Notes: generated by a model not told the origin, from the sequence alone. Shown: positions 48,190 through 57,431, counted from the first letter of the stretch. The stretch is 64,000 nucleotides of DNA from Prevotella dentasini JCM 15908 (GCF_000614065.1 NZ_BAKG01000002.1:62001-126000); one strand, 5' to 3'. Made by a program: numbers and translations.

Positions 48190-48257
48190 AATGAAAGCGG
48201 CGTTTTCGCACCATCAAAGTGCCTGTTTCGCAAGGTGAAAACGCCACTTTCGTTTTG
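48190..48257. repeat. Interspersed palindromic element, copy 4
   Basis: In the 466-base gap between divergent genes (48,040-48,505). Units: gaaagcggcgttttcg (48193-48208), caaagtgcctgtttcgc (48215-48231), ggtgaaaacgccactttcg (48234-48252). The first and last are nearly reverse complements (gaaagYggcgttttc). Confidence 0.85.
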
Positions 48258-48444
48258 TTATTCGGGCTTGTCGGCAAACAGGCTGTGGCAGTATGGCCGG
48301 CAAAGCGGTTTACCCGTAAGGTGCGTGGACAGCCTTTGGGAGGCGGAGGCCTGTCGGACTGGCTGCGGGACCTGCCGGGAGGGTTAATATTTTCCAATAC
48401 ATATTAATCGGAAAGTAAATCTTTAAGATATTGTGGCTTTTCTA

Positions 48445-48474
48445 CTTGCGTTCAGAAAAAAAATAGTATATTTG
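48445..48474 (+). promoter_or_regulatory. Promoter of the M20 dipeptidase gene
   Basis: CTTG at 48445-48448, 18-base spacer, TATATTTG at 48467-48474; leader of about 25-55 bases depending on the start codon. Confidence 0.55.
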
Positions 48475-48505
48475 CAGTGCACTCGTCCGGTAGGACAAGG
48501 CAACT

Positions 48506-49897
48506 ATGAAAGAAAATCTCAAAATATCAAAGACTATGATAAAGAAATATGTAGAAGAGAATGAGGCAAGAATGCTCGAAGAGTTGTTCAGCCTGATACG
48601 TATTCCAAGCGTAAGTGCACAGCCTGCCCATAAGGAAGACATGGTAAAATGCGCCAACCGCTGGAAGGAGTTGCTTTTGGAAGCTGGTGTAGACAAGGCA
48701 GAGGTGATGCCCTCAAAGGGCAACCCCATGGTCTATGCGGAAAGGATAGTAGACCCAAATGCCAAGACGGTCTTGGTTTACGGCCACTATGACGTGATGC
48801 CGGCTGAGCCGTTCGAGCTTTGGAAGACCGAACCGTTTGAGCCGGTAGTCAAGGACGGACACATCTGGGCACGTGGTGCTGACGACGATAAAGGCCAGTC
48901 GTTCATTCAGGCCAAGGCGTTCGAGTATATCAACAAGCACGACCTGTTGAAGCACAATATGAAGTTCATCTTTGAGGGGGAAGAGGAAATCGGCTCCGGC
49001 AGCCTTGCTCCGTTCATTGAGGAACACAAGGATTTGTTGAAGTGCGATGTCATTCTCGTTTCCGACACATCGCTTATCGGTGCCGACGTACCTTCTATCA
49101 CGACTGGTCTGCGTGGCTTGGCTTACTGGCAGATTGAGGTTACAGGCCCTGACCACGACCTCCACTCCGGCACGTTCGGTGGAGCTGTAGCCAACCCTGC
49201 CAACGTTCTCTGCAAACTCATCGGCGATGTAACCGGCCCCGATGGCAAAATCCGCTTCCCGGGATTCTACGACGACGTTGAAGAGGCATCGAAGGAAGAA
49301 CGAGAGCTTGTGGCTTCTATTCCTTTCAGTGAGGAAGAGTACAAGAAGTCGCTCGGCATCAAGAATATCTTCGGCGAAGAGGGTTACAGCACAATTGAGC
49401 GCACCGGCTATCGTCCGTCGTTCGATGTCTGCGGACTTTGGAGCGGCTATCAGGGCGAAGGCGCAAAGACCGTAATACCCTCAAAGGCGTACGCCAAGAT
49501 TTCCTCGCGCCTCGTACCGCATCAGGACTATAAGAAGATAGGCCAGTTGGTCGTAGACTATTTCAATAAAGTTGCTCCCGACACCGTTACCGTGAAGGTA
49601 GAGACGCTTCATGGCGGTTACGGCTACGTTTGTCCTATCGACTTCCCTGCTTACAAGGCTGCCGAGCGTGGCTTTGAGAATGTATTTGGCAAGCGTCCGC
49701 TGCCAGTCCGCATTGGCGGCAGTATCCCCATCATCTCTACATTCGAGAAACTTCTCGGTACGAAGAGCGTCCTCATGGGATTCGGTCTGGAATCCAACGC
49801 AATCCACTCTCCTAACGAGAACATGCCCGTAGACCTTTGGAAGAAAGGCATTGAGGCGGTTGTCAACTTCCACTTGGAATACGACAAGGAAGCGTAA
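48506..49897 (+). CDS. M20 family metallo-dipeptidase
   Basis: Zinc peptidase, 463 residues, close to PepV/carnosinase-type dipeptidases. Metal-site motifs: VLVYGHYDVMPAEP, ARGADDDKGQ, EGEEEIGSGSL with the general-base Glu, SDTSLIG, and a histidine in the C-terminal NAIHSPNENMP. The lid (dimerisation) domain lies at about residues 205-370. An ATG ten codons downstream (MIKKYVEENEARML) is an alternative start that fits many relatives. Cytoplasmic; no signal peptide. It is probably used in peptide catabolism. Confidence 0.92.
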   Translation: MKENLKISKTMIKKYVEENEARMLEELFSLIRIPSVSAQPAHKEDMVKCANRWKELLLEAGVDKAEVMPSKGNPMVYAERIVDPNAKTVLVYGHYDVMPAEPFELWKTEPFEPVVKDGHIWARGADDDKGQSFIQAKAFEYINKHDLLKHNMKFIFEGEEEIGSGSLAPFIEEHKDLLKCDVILVSDTSLIGADVPSITTGLRGLAYWQIEVTGPDHDLHSGTFGGAVANPANVLCKLIGDVTGPDGKIRFPGFYDDVEEASKEERELVASIPFSEEEYKKSLGIKNIFGEEGYSTIERTGYRPSFDVCGLWSGYQGEGAKTVIPSKAYAKISSRLVPHQDYKKIGQLVVDYFNKVAPDTVTVKVETLHGGYGYVCPIDFPAYKAAERGFENVFGKRPLPVRIGGSIPIISTFEKLLGTKSVLMGFGLESNAIHSPNENMPVDLWKKGIEAVVNFHLEYDKEA

Positions 49898-49922
49898 GCG
49901 CGGTTTTTCAGTGATAATATAT

Positions 49923-49962
49923 AAAGAGGGTGTGGCTGTTGAGCCACACCCTCTTTGCTTTG
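49923..49962. terminator. Terminator between dipeptidase and T9SS-type protein genes
   Basis: aaagagggtgtggct / agccacaccctcttt, perfect 15-bp stem (49923-49937 with 49942-49956), loop gttg, then gctttgtc. Confidence 0.87.
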
Positions 49963-49990
49963 TCGTGTTCTTGTCAAAGTCAGAACGGCA

Positions 49991-52900
49991 TTACTGCCGT
50001 CTGACTATCTTTATGCTGCGGCTTGATGTCTCGCCGCTGAGCTTCATGATGTAGATTCCCGTATGCAGGGAGGCGATGTCAATATCGTGCCCGCTGCCTT
50101 TCTTCACCAATGCGCCCTTGAAGTCGAAGAGCTGCCAAGCCGTCACTGCCTCCGAGGTGCGGAGCCTGTCGCATGCGGCATCGGTATATACGGCGAGCCT
50201 GCTGTCTGCGTTGGCCTCGTTGATGCCCGATACCGGCTCGGTCGTGAACGTAATGGCCTTTGTCTTCGACCGTCCCGACTCATATACGGCCGTTACCTCT
50301 GCCGTGTGCTCTCCTGCCGCAAGTGCGTTGAGCATTACCTGTCGGCCCGTTTGGTCGATTCCGTCCACGATGCTTCCGTCGAGTTTCACTTCGTAGGTAG
50401 CACGGTCGGCAAGTGGCTTCTTCACGCTTCCGTCGGCGTATGGAGCTTCCTCGCCCACAAACATGTTGTCTATCATAAGGAAGTATCCTCTCGGAGTCTC
50501 GTTGAGCAGCACCATGCGTCTTGCGTTCTCCGGCACATCGAACGACATTTCCTGCCAGTTCTGGTCCGACACGTTTGTCGTCTCGCTTATCCAGCTGATG
50601 TCGCTGAGTGTCTTCGGATATTCCTTATCGGTGTATCCTACCCTTATGGCAGCCTTCCCTACAGAGTTGGTGAAGCTCTTTATGACAAACCTGAACGTGG
50701 CCTTGCCCGTGAAATTGACAATGGGCGAGAAGACAAAGTCGTTGTTTGCCTGCGTGCGGTTGCCGAAAGAGGCAAGGTATTGCTTTCCCGAATAGGGCTG
50801 GGAGCCTGCATCGAAGAAGGCGAGCGAGGGCGTTGTCTCGTATGGGTTGAAGGCCATATATGACATGGGGAGGCCCATGAACTTGAATGTGATGTTATCG
50901 AACTCCACCGTCTCTGCCTTGTCCATGTCCCAGTATATCCAGTTCACTTCCTTCGTTGCCGGCTCGACGGTGAACGGTTCGTAAGACTCGAAGTCGTCGA
51001 AGAAATAGTTATCGGTGTTCCACGACAGCATGCGGCTGTCTTCCGCACCGACTTCCTCCGCCTTGAGGTTATATGCCGGAAGAAGCCTTTCGGTAAAGTC
51101 AAGCTCGTGGCTGAACTCCGTCTCCTCGCCTTCTACTGCCAGTGTGGCGTCTATGTCGTCGAAGCCGTCAAGTCCGGCACGTACAGCATATTTCTTCTTT
51201 GCCAGTCCTTCGACCGTCCATGTAGTCTCGTCTTTCTTCGTTGCGGTGTATATCGTCTCTTTGTCGTCTTCAGCCTGCATCATTATCACGGGCGGAGTAG
51301 ACGGCATTGCCGCGTTTGCCTTCACTTTGAAGCTGACATTGGCGAGAATGTTCCTTCCTATGCGGTCCGACAAAGCCTTGCCCGACTCGCCGGCAGCTTC
51401 GGTTACGCTCGTGACGGCATACCTGTAGTATCCCATCGGCAGCGTTCCGAACTGCGTGTCGCTGTATTCGCGCACGGCTGCATCCGTTGAGGCGAGATAC
51501 TGCCAGTCCTCGCCCTCTTTCTCGAGTCTGCGATACACGTTGTACTGCTTCTGCCGCTGCAACGTGCCGGCAGCGGCTGTGGAGTCGGCGTTGAGAATGG
51601 CATGGTCGATGCCGATGAGCAGGTTCTTCTTCATGTCGTGGATGTCGAGATACTCGAATGGGGCATTTTGGTAGTCGCTGTTTATCACATGGACGTTGGG
51701 TTCAAAGTCAAGTCCCCCGTTGACGCCTGCATCTGCGAGCATGCTCAGGAATCCGTTGTAGCGGAACGCGACGAGCGCGCCGCCCCTTACAATCAGCGGC
51801 TGAGGCAGTTCGTAGCGGCACCATTGGTTGTCGGTGTTGGCAATGTCCTTCTGCTCGTAGATGATGTTGCTTGTGGGATTGCCCTCGGCGTCGAGTGCGA
51901 ATACCACCAAGTCCACCTTCTTGTGCGGCCCCCTGAACTCGTCGGTCTGCCACTTCACGGCCGTTATTGCCATGTCCTTGCGGAATACCGTGCCGACGAT
52001 GCTCCGGTCGGTGAACGAGAAGACGCCTATGTGGGCGACACCCGGACCCTTGCAGTACGACAAGGAGTCTGTGTCGACAGGCTGCCCCCACTTCACTACC
52101 TGACGGCTTCCGTCGCCCTTGGCGGTTACCATGCGCGGTGCCACGGCCTTGTCTTTCAGGTTCAGCGTGGGCAGCGATGCCGCATCCTTCGTTATCCGTA
52201 CTTCCTGCCGTTCGGGGAAGAGGCCGGGATGTATGGCCGAGAGCAGGTATGCCCCTTCATATATATGGTCTACCGTATAATTCCCCTCGCTGTCGGTGTA
52301 GGCGACATGCTCGTCGGTGGCAGCGGTGCCGTCTATTGCCGTCATCATCACCCTTGCGCCTGCGAGCGGCGTGCCGCCGAGGTAGGTAACCCTGCCGGTC
52401 GCGCTGACCTTCTCTATCTTCCGCAGCTCTATGCCGATGGCCGTGTCCTGCTCCGATGATACCCGGACGGCCTGCGCATGCAGCGCGTAGCCCTCCTTGC
52501 GTGCCTCAAGGGTGTAGTCGGCTTCGGGGACGTGGGCCATGCTCCATTCGCCGCGTTCGTCGGTCTTGGCAGCAAAGCCGGTGTCCTTCAGTCTTATCTC
52601 CACACCTTCAAGCGGCGTGCCGGCGTGCTCCACGGTACCGTGCAGCGAGCCTTCGGAAGCCTCCTTCACGACGATGCCGAAGACCTCAAGCTGGAACTTG
52701 TTCGGGTCGGAGTTCATCTGGATTGCAATATTCTCCCCGCAGTCGGCAGCCGGGGTGTAGTATGCAACGTAGTCGGCGCGGCTGCCCTCTTCGTTCGCCA
52801 CCTCGAACTTGGCTATCTGCCTGAACTGCGTCAGCTGCTCCTCCTTGTCTCCGAGGCCTGCCCACAGGTTCATCTTCTCGGTCAGTTCGAGGTTGGCAGC

Positions 52901-54481
52901 GGCAGCCGTTACGGTTATCTTGTATTTCGTGCCGCCCTTCATGGCTATCGGGTGCGAAATCATCCAGTCGTCGCCGGCTTCGGTCTCGTTGTAGCTGCAG
53001 TAGACGCCCTCTTTCGACATCCGCTGTTTCCACGTGATGTTGTCGTGATTGCGGTCGATGACGGTCCACAGGGGCATGTCGTCGGCGGTAAAGCTGCACT
53101 GATACGGGATGGCGTGCGACGTTCCCAGAATGATTTTCTCCGACAGGGCCTCCTTGCCTCGTCCGCGTCCGATGGGTGTGATGAGGTATTGATAGACGGC
53201 GAGGCGTGCCACGGTGTTGTCGGTTATGGCTGTCCCGGCAATGTCTCCGCCTATCAGTATGTCGTCCGGCATCCGTCTGACCTCGTACCTTATGTCCGAG
53301 GGGATATATCCGCCGTCGATGCCCCTGACGGGCGCGGTCCACGAAATAGTGCACGACTTGCCGTCGGGCTGCCTCCCGAGGGTTATGCCGGTTACTGCGT
53401 CGGGCAGGTCTTCGCCTATGTAGGCCTGCTTCACGGTTTCCTCTCCGTTGCCCTCGCCGTTCGAGGCGTATGCCTTGTACGCATACAGGCCGTTGTCCGT
53501 AACCGTCTCGGTGAAGGACAGGTGCTCCCCGGCTGCCGCGTCATTCTTGACGAATATTTCCCTGCCGCCCCTCAGAAGATGAATCTTGAACGTGCCGAGT
53601 TCCGCTCCCGACGCCGTCTTCTGCGGAGCGTCGAATGAGATTCTCACTTCTTTTGAACCGGCACTCGCGGGCACAATCTCGAGGTTCTCCACCATTCCGG
53701 GCGCGCCGTCCTTGACGGTTGAGAACGGGAATCCGAGTCCTACAATCTGCCTCTCGCCTGCGATTTCGGTATTGCTCTCGTTGAATCCGTCTGCAAGGTT
53801 GATGTCGAGCAGCTGCGTTCCCTCCCGGGTCGTGCGCGCGGCCCACCAGAGCTTGCCGCTCCCGTGGTCTATCGCCATCGACTGCAGCTCGCTGCTGATG
53901 GTATAGTCGCAGCTGTTCATGGTCTCCTCGTTGCCGTCGGTGTCAATCCTGACGAGTTCGCTGTAGACGTTTTCGGCATAGAGCTGTCCCTGCAGGTCTG
54001 CCGCAAGCCCTACGAACTCCTGATTCAGCCCTGCCACCTCGGTGGCTTCGCCGCTGCCGAGGTCTACCCTGAGCAGGGTGTTCTGACGTCCGTTGTTGCC
54101 CAAGGCGTACATGATGCCGTTCTTGTAGTCGTAGGCCATGTCGTAGAACGGCTCGGCGCCGCTTCCGCAGTCGGCAATCTTGGTGAACGTGCCGGTGTCG
54201 AAGTCGTAGGTGCCGAAGGCCTCCGGCTCGGGGTCGCTGCCCGCCGTGCCGCAGGTCTGTACGTAATACTTCTTGCCGGCAAAGGCTCCGGCGCGGATGC
54301 TGAAGTCGTGGGCCCGGAGAATCCGGAATCCCGCCGGGTCCGACACGTCGAAGCTGCAAGGCCCCGTGTCTGAGGGCGTCTGCGAGTTGCCCCGGCACCA
54401 CCCGAAAGCCTCCTGCGCCCCGGCTCTCAGTCCGATTGTCAGGAGCGACAGGACGAGAATCAATAAAGTAGTTTTCCTCAT
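49991..54481 (-). CDS. Giant secreted multidomain protein with T9SS-like C-terminus
   Basis: 1,496 residues from MRKTTLLILVLSLLTIGLRAGAQ (signal peptide), the start chosen because open frame upstream overlaps an HU-like gene in another frame. Domains in order: a beta-propeller-like region (about 30-250, FGTYDFDTGTFTKI, MYALGNNGRQNTLLRVDL), fibronectin-III-like repeats (about 260-450), a choice-of-anchor jelly-roll, two carboxypeptidase-regulatory-like repeats (LHGTVEHAGTPLEGVEIRLKD and ATGRVTYLGGTPLAGARVMM), further FN3-like sequence, and a second choice-of-anchor J domain (NYFFDDFESYEPF). The C-terminus (WQLFDFKGALVKKG ... LHTGIYIMKL ... SRSIKIVRRQ) fits a T9SS sorting domain. No protease catalytic motif was found, so it is probably an adhesin or binding protein. 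Confidence 0.85.
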   Translation of the reverse strand: MRKTTLLILVLSLLTIGLRAGAQEAFGWCRGNSQTPSDTGPCSFDVSDPAGFRILRAHDFSIRAGAFAGKKYYVQTCGTAGSDPEPEAFGTYDFDTGTFTKIADCGSGAEPFYDMAYDYKNGIMYALGNNGRQNTLLRVDLGSGEATEVAGLNQEFVGLAADLQGQLYAENVYSELVRIDTDGNEETMNSCDYTISSELQSMAIDHGSGKLWWAARTTREGTQLLDINLADGFNESNTEIAGERQIVGLGFPFSTVKDGAPGMVENLEIVPASAGSKEVRISFDAPQKTASGAELGTFKIHLLRGGREIFVKNDAAAGEHLSFTETVTDNGLYAYKAYASNGEGNGEETVKQAYIGEDLPDAVTGITLGRQPDGKSCTISWTAPVRGIDGGYIPSDIRYEVRRMPDDILIGGDIAGTAITDNTVARLAVYQYLITPIGRGRGKEALSEKIILGTSHAIPYQCSFTADDMPLWTVIDRNHDNITWKQRMSKEGVYCSYNETEAGDDWMISHPIAMKGGTKYKITVTAAAANLELTEKMNLWAGLGDKEEQLTQFRQIAKFEVANEEGSRADYVAYYTPAADCGENIAIQMNSDPNKFQLEVFGIVVKEASEGSLHGTVEHAGTPLEGVEIRLKDTGFAAKTDERGEWSMAHVPEADYTLEARKEGYALHAQAVRVSSEQDTAIGIELRKIEKVSATGRVTYLGGTPLAGARVMMTAIDGTAATDEHVAYTDSEGNYTVDHIYEGAYLLSAIHPGLFPERQEVRITKDAASLPTLNLKDKAVAPRMVTAKGDGSRQVVKWGQPVDTDSLSYCKGPGVAHIGVFSFTDRSIVGTVFRKDMAITAVKWQTDEFRGPHKKVDLVVFALDAEGNPTSNIIYEQKDIANTDNQWCRYELPQPLIVRGGALVAFRYNGFLSMLADAGVNGGLDFEPNVHVINSDYQNAPFEYLDIHDMKKNLLIGIDHAILNADSTAAAGTLQRQKQYNVYRRLEKEGEDWQYLASTDAAVREYSDTQFGTLPMGYYRYAVTSVTEAAGESGKALSDRIGRNILANVSFKVKANAAMPSTPPVIMMQAEDDKETIYTATKKDETTWTVEGLAKKKYAVRAGLDGFDDIDATLAVEGEETEFSHELDFTERLLPAYNLKAEEVGAEDSRMLSWNTDNYFFDDFESYEPFTVEPATKEVNWIYWDMDKAETVEFDNITFKFMGLPMSYMAFNPYETTPSLAFFDAGSQPYSGKQYLASFGNRTQANNDFVFSPIVNFTGKATFRFVIKSFTNSVGKAAIRVGYTDKEYPKTLSDISWISETTNVSDQNWQEMSFDVPENARRMVLLNETPRGYFLMIDNMFVGEEAPYADGSVKKPLADRATYEVKLDGSIVDGIDQTGRQVMLNALAAGEHTAEVTAVYESGRSKTKAITFTTEPVSGINEANADSRLAVYTDAACDRLRTSEAVTAWQLFDFKGALVKKGSGHDIDIASLHTGIYIMKLSGETSSRSIKIVRRQ

Positions 54482-54543
54482 ACTATGAAATGTTTTTAGG
54501 TTTTGGTGAATATGAATAACAGTCCTTCCCGGCCGCGCGCGGC

Positions 54544-54987
54544 CTACGGAAGCTCGTTTTCCTCCCCGTCCCTTCCGGCTTTCTTCCCCCGGCTCTTGGC
54601 CTGCGGGTCTACGCGGAAGAACTCCACGTCGTGCAGCTGGCGGAATTTGGCCGTAGGCGTGAAGAGCACGTGCGTCTTCGTAATGTGGGTCGAGGCCCTG
54701 AAGTCCTCCTCCTTCGCCACGGCCTTCGACTTGAACGAGGGGCGGAACGTCCCGAGCGGCCCGGCGTCGACGATGCTGCCCTGCGAGCAGAGGCGGTTGA
54801 GCACGGTGCGGAACTTGTAGAACACGGCCGCAATCTCGGCCTGTCCCACCGTAGAGTCCTCCGCCATCAGCTCGCAGAGGCTGTCGAAACTCACGTGCTG
54901 CCTCTGGCAGACGGGTCTTGCCACGAATAGCGTCTGGCCTTTCTTCGGCCCGACGCCCATCTTTCTTTTGTTTAGGGAGTAGTCCAT
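54544..54987 (-). CDS. HU/IHF-like DNA-binding protein, Bacteroidetes type
   Basis: 147 residues: MDYSLNKRKMGVGPKKGQTLFVARPVCQRQHVSFDSLCELMAEDSTV... with the HU core (AEIAAVFYKFRTVLNRLCSQGSIVDAGPLGTFRPSF) in which the DNA-binding arms follow. A basic C-terminal tail (KSRGKKAGRDGEENELP) ends it. Such HU-like proteins are numerous in Bacteroidetes and some act with surface-protein genes. Its stop lies 62 bases before the start of the giant secreted protein on the same strand. The start could also be the ATG at codon 10. Confidence 0.82.
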   Translation of the reverse strand: MDYSLNKRKMGVGPKKGQTLFVARPVCQRQHVSFDSLCELMAEDSTVGQAEIAAVFYKFRTVLNRLCSQGSIVDAGPLGTFRPSFKSKAVAKEEDFRASTHITKTHVLFTPTAKFRQLHDVEFFRVDPQAKSRGKKAGRDGEENELP

Positions 54988-55150
54988 AAAGTCTGGAATT
55001 TATTAGCTGAAAAATACCGGCACCTGCCCGGCCTTCCGCACTCTTCGCGGCCTTCCGTCCCGGTGCCGGCGGCAAAGTTACTGAAAGTTTTCCTTTCTCC
55101 AAAGCAAAACGCAGGTATGTTTTCCGAAAAAAGTCCATACTTTTTAGAGA

Positions 55151-55590
55151 AATCATAATTATGTTTTCTACGAACTATAATTATAAAATAAAAATTTGTA
55201 ATTATAATCTTTATGGAAAGTACGTACTTATCAGAAAAATCATAATTATATTTTCTTTGAATTATAATCATAAAATAGGAATTTGTAATTATAATCTTTA
55301 TAGAAAGAACGTACTTATGAGGAAAATCATAATTATGTTTTCTCCGAACTATAATTATAAAATAAAAATTTGTAATTATAATCTTTATAGATAGTGCGTA
55401 CTTTTCAGGAAAATCATAATTATGTTTTCTCCGAACTATAATTATAAAATAAAAATTTGTAATTATAACCTTTATGGAAAGTACGTACTTATTAGGAAAA
55501 TCATAATTATGTTTTCTCCGAACTATAATTATAAAATAAAAATTTGTAATTATAATCTTTATGAAAGATACGTAGTTTTCAGGAAAATGA
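55151..55590. repeat. 87-bp tandem repeat (minisatellite), five copies
   Basis: The motif aatcataattat begins at 55151, 55238, 55325, 55412 and 55499: exactly 87 bases apart each time, with a decayed sixth start at 55586. The array is very AT-rich, unlike its GC-rich flanks. Each unit contains cataattatg and tataattataaaataaaa, internally palindromic. It fills most of the 840-base gap between the HU-like gene and vsr. Confidence 0.95.
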
Positions 55591-55827
55591 TAGAAACGAA
55601 TCGGGAAACCACAATCGTATTCTTCCCCGGAAGATGGCCGTAGCCCCACAAGGCACAGGTGCGTTTTCCCCAACCGGCGGCATGGATTGTCGGGCTTTGC
55701 ACCTGCTTTTCCCCTCGCCGGGCCCTGCCTTACGGACGGGTAGGGCGTCCCGTCCTGACGGCGGAGCGGCAAAATCTTCCCCCTTTCGTTGCCCGTCTGC
55801 CGATTTATGACTAACTTTGGTGCAGGA

Positions 55828-56325
55828 ATGAAACAGCTCACACCAGAACAACGGCACAGGAACATGGCCGCAATCCGCTCGCGCGACACCAAGCCCGAGC
55901 TGATTGTGCGCCGCTTCCTCTGGAGCCGCGGATTCCGCTACCGCCTCTGCTCGGACCGCCTGCCGGGACATCCCGACTTGGTCCTCCGCAAGTACCGCAC
56001 CTGCATCTTCGTCAACGGATGCTTCTGGCACGGGCACGAGAACTGCAGCCGTTATTCCCTTCCCAAGACCAATACGCGGTTCTGGGAAGAAAAGATAGAG
56101 CGCAACCGCCGGCGCGATGCCGACGTGCAGCAGAAGCTCGCGCAGATGGGCTGGCACAGCATCGTCGTCTGGGAGTGCACGCTGAAGGGCAGCCGCCGGG
56201 CCGCTACGCTGGAGTCGCTCGCCTTCACGCTCAACCACATCTTCCTCCGCGACCGTTCCTCCGCCTATCCGGCACCGGCAGGCGGCGACGGACTGGACAT
56301 GGCGGCAGAGGAAGCAGCGGAATAG
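55828..56325 (+). CDS. vsr: Very short patch repair endonuclease
   Basis: Nicks DNA 5' of the T in T:G mismatches left by deamination of 5-methylcytosine. 165 residues from MKQLTPEQRHRNMAAIRSRDTKPEL; upstream in-frame starts at 55,789 and 55,807 are possible. Core: RFRYRLCSDRLPGHPDLVLRKYRTCIFVNGCFWHGHENC, with the catalytic Asp in HPDLVL and the zinc/His motif CFWHGH. A poorly conserved extension follows residue 140. GC-rich, unlike the methyltransferase 37 kb away, the only cytosine-5 methyltransferase in the window. It is usually found next to its methyltransferase. Confidence 0.94.
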   Translation: MKQLTPEQRHRNMAAIRSRDTKPELIVRRFLWSRGFRYRLCSDRLPGHPDLVLRKYRTCIFVNGCFWHGHENCSRYSLPKTNTRFWEEKIERNRRRDADVQQKLAQMGWHSIVVWECTLKGSRRAATLESLAFTLNHIFLRDRSSAYPAPAGGDGLDMAAEEAAE

Positions 56326-56392
56326 AAACGTCCCCTCCCCGTAGCCCTGCCCTGAATATTCACGCAGGCCTTGACGGAGGAGGTGGGGGCTG

Positions 56393-56839
56393 TTACCATT
56401 TCAGCTCGTCGTTCAGGATAACGCCGTCAGCGGCATCCTCCTTTTCGAAATTGTCGGCTTTGTACTGTATGCAGAGCATGAGCATTTCGCTGTCGCCCGT
56501 GTTCTTTAGAGCGCGCTTGCCTTCGGGAGCTACGCGGATGATGCTGCCTTCGGATACGGGAAAGATGTCGCCGTCTACCTGATATTTGCCCTCGCCTTTG
56601 AGTATGAAGTAAATTTCCTCATGGGTCTTGTGGGTATGGAGGAAGCCGCTGTCCTGTCCGGGAACGAGCGATTGGAAGGAGAGCTCGCTGCCCGTGGTCT
56701 GAAGAGCCTGGCCTGCGAATACCTTGCCCGGAATGTCGATGTCGCCCATGTGGAGTACATAGTCCTTGACTTCGCTGAACTTGCCTACATTCACTGCCGT
56801 GAAGTTTTTGCCTTTCTTCGTTGTCTCAATAGTCTTCAT
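56393..56839 (-). CDS. Cupin-domain protein
   Basis: 148 residues. Single cupin beta-barrel: GQDSGFLHTHKTHEEIYFILKGEGKYQVDGD (motif 1, with the H-x-H and E metal ligands) and a second strand set EGSIIRVAPEGKRALKNTGDSEMLMLCIQ. Divergently transcribed from an HxlR-family regulator, a typical arrangement for a regulated stress- or quinone-related enzyme; the substrate is unknown. Confidence 0.85.
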   Translation of the reverse strand: MKTIETTKKGKNFTAVNVGKFSEVKDYVLHMGDIDIPGKVFAGQALQTTGSELSFQSLVPGQDSGFLHTHKTHEEIYFILKGEGKYQVDGDIFPVSEGSIIRVAPEGKRALKNTGDSEMLMLCIQYKADNFEKEDAADGVILNDELKW

Positions 56840-56880
56840 AATGCTTTGTATTTATATGGATTATTATTGTTTTGACGGTG

Positions 56881-56911
56881 CAAAGATATTGTGTTTCAGT
56901 GGTTTCTGCAA
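56881..56911 (-). promoter_or_regulatory. Promoter of the cupin gene
   Basis: On the minus strand: TTGC near 56,908-56,911, 20-base spacer, TATCTTTG at 56881-56888. It lies in the divergent region where an HxlR operator would be expected. Confidence 0.55.
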
Positions 56912-57032
56912 GTAGGTACGCGAATGTCAGTCAGTTACCGCAAGGTAAGTAATGTTGGAAATAAGGCGGTTGTGCTTTCAACATTTAGTATTGTTTAACA
57001 ATAAAGGCATGAAAGGTATGGAGTATAATAGT

Positions 57033-57040
57033 TACTTTTG
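57033..57040 (+). promoter_or_regulatory. -7 box for the HxlR regulator gene
   Basis: TACTTTTG, 23 bases before the ATG, in the 223-base divergent region shared with the cupin gene. Confidence 0.48.
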
Positions 57041-57062
57041 TGCAGTAGTATGCTTTTAGATT

Positions 57063-57431
57063 ATGAATAGAACAGAATTCAGAGACGCGTTTTTTCCTGA
57101 TTGCCCCATCCGCAACGTGCTGTCGAGGGTAGGCGACAAATGGTCAATGTTGGTGCTTTTCACGTTGGAGAGCAATAATTGCCAGCGTTTCAAGGAACTT
57201 CAGCGTAACATTCCTGACATCTCGCAGAAAATGCTCGCAGCCACGCTCAAGATACTTGAGGCAGACGGATTGGTACGTCGTGAAGCCTATGCCGAGATTC
57301 CGCCGCGCGTAGAGTATTCTTTATCGGATAAAGGTAAAAGTCTGCTGCCTCTTATAGACAATCTTCTTGTTTGGGCAAGTAGCAACATGGACGATATTAT
57401 AGCATCCAGACGCCGTTATCTGTTGAAGTAA
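57063..57431 (+). CDS. HxlR family winged-helix transcriptional regulator
   Basis: 122 residues. CPIRNVLSRVGDKWSMLVLFTLE opens the HxlR domain, with the conserved cysteine (Cys16) near the N-terminus that senses quinones or electrophiles in relatives such as YodB/HypR. It continues with RFKELQRNIPDISQKMLAATLKILEADGLVRREAYAEIPPRVEYSLSDKG. Divergent from the cupin gene, which it probably controls. Confidence 0.92.
   Translation: MNRTEFRDAFFPDCPIRNVLSRVGDKWSMLVLFTLESNNCQRFKELQRNIPDISQKMLAATLKILEADGLVRREAYAEIPPRVEYSLSDKGKSLLPLIDNLLVWASSNMDDIIASRRRYLLK

Noticed and set aside
54972..55892. Minus-strand open frame of about 306 codons across the 87-bp repeats
   Set aside because: It exists because the repeat length is a multiple of three and AT-rich units lack stops in that frame; it also runs antisense into vsr and the GC-rich flank. 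No domain, promoter or start context.
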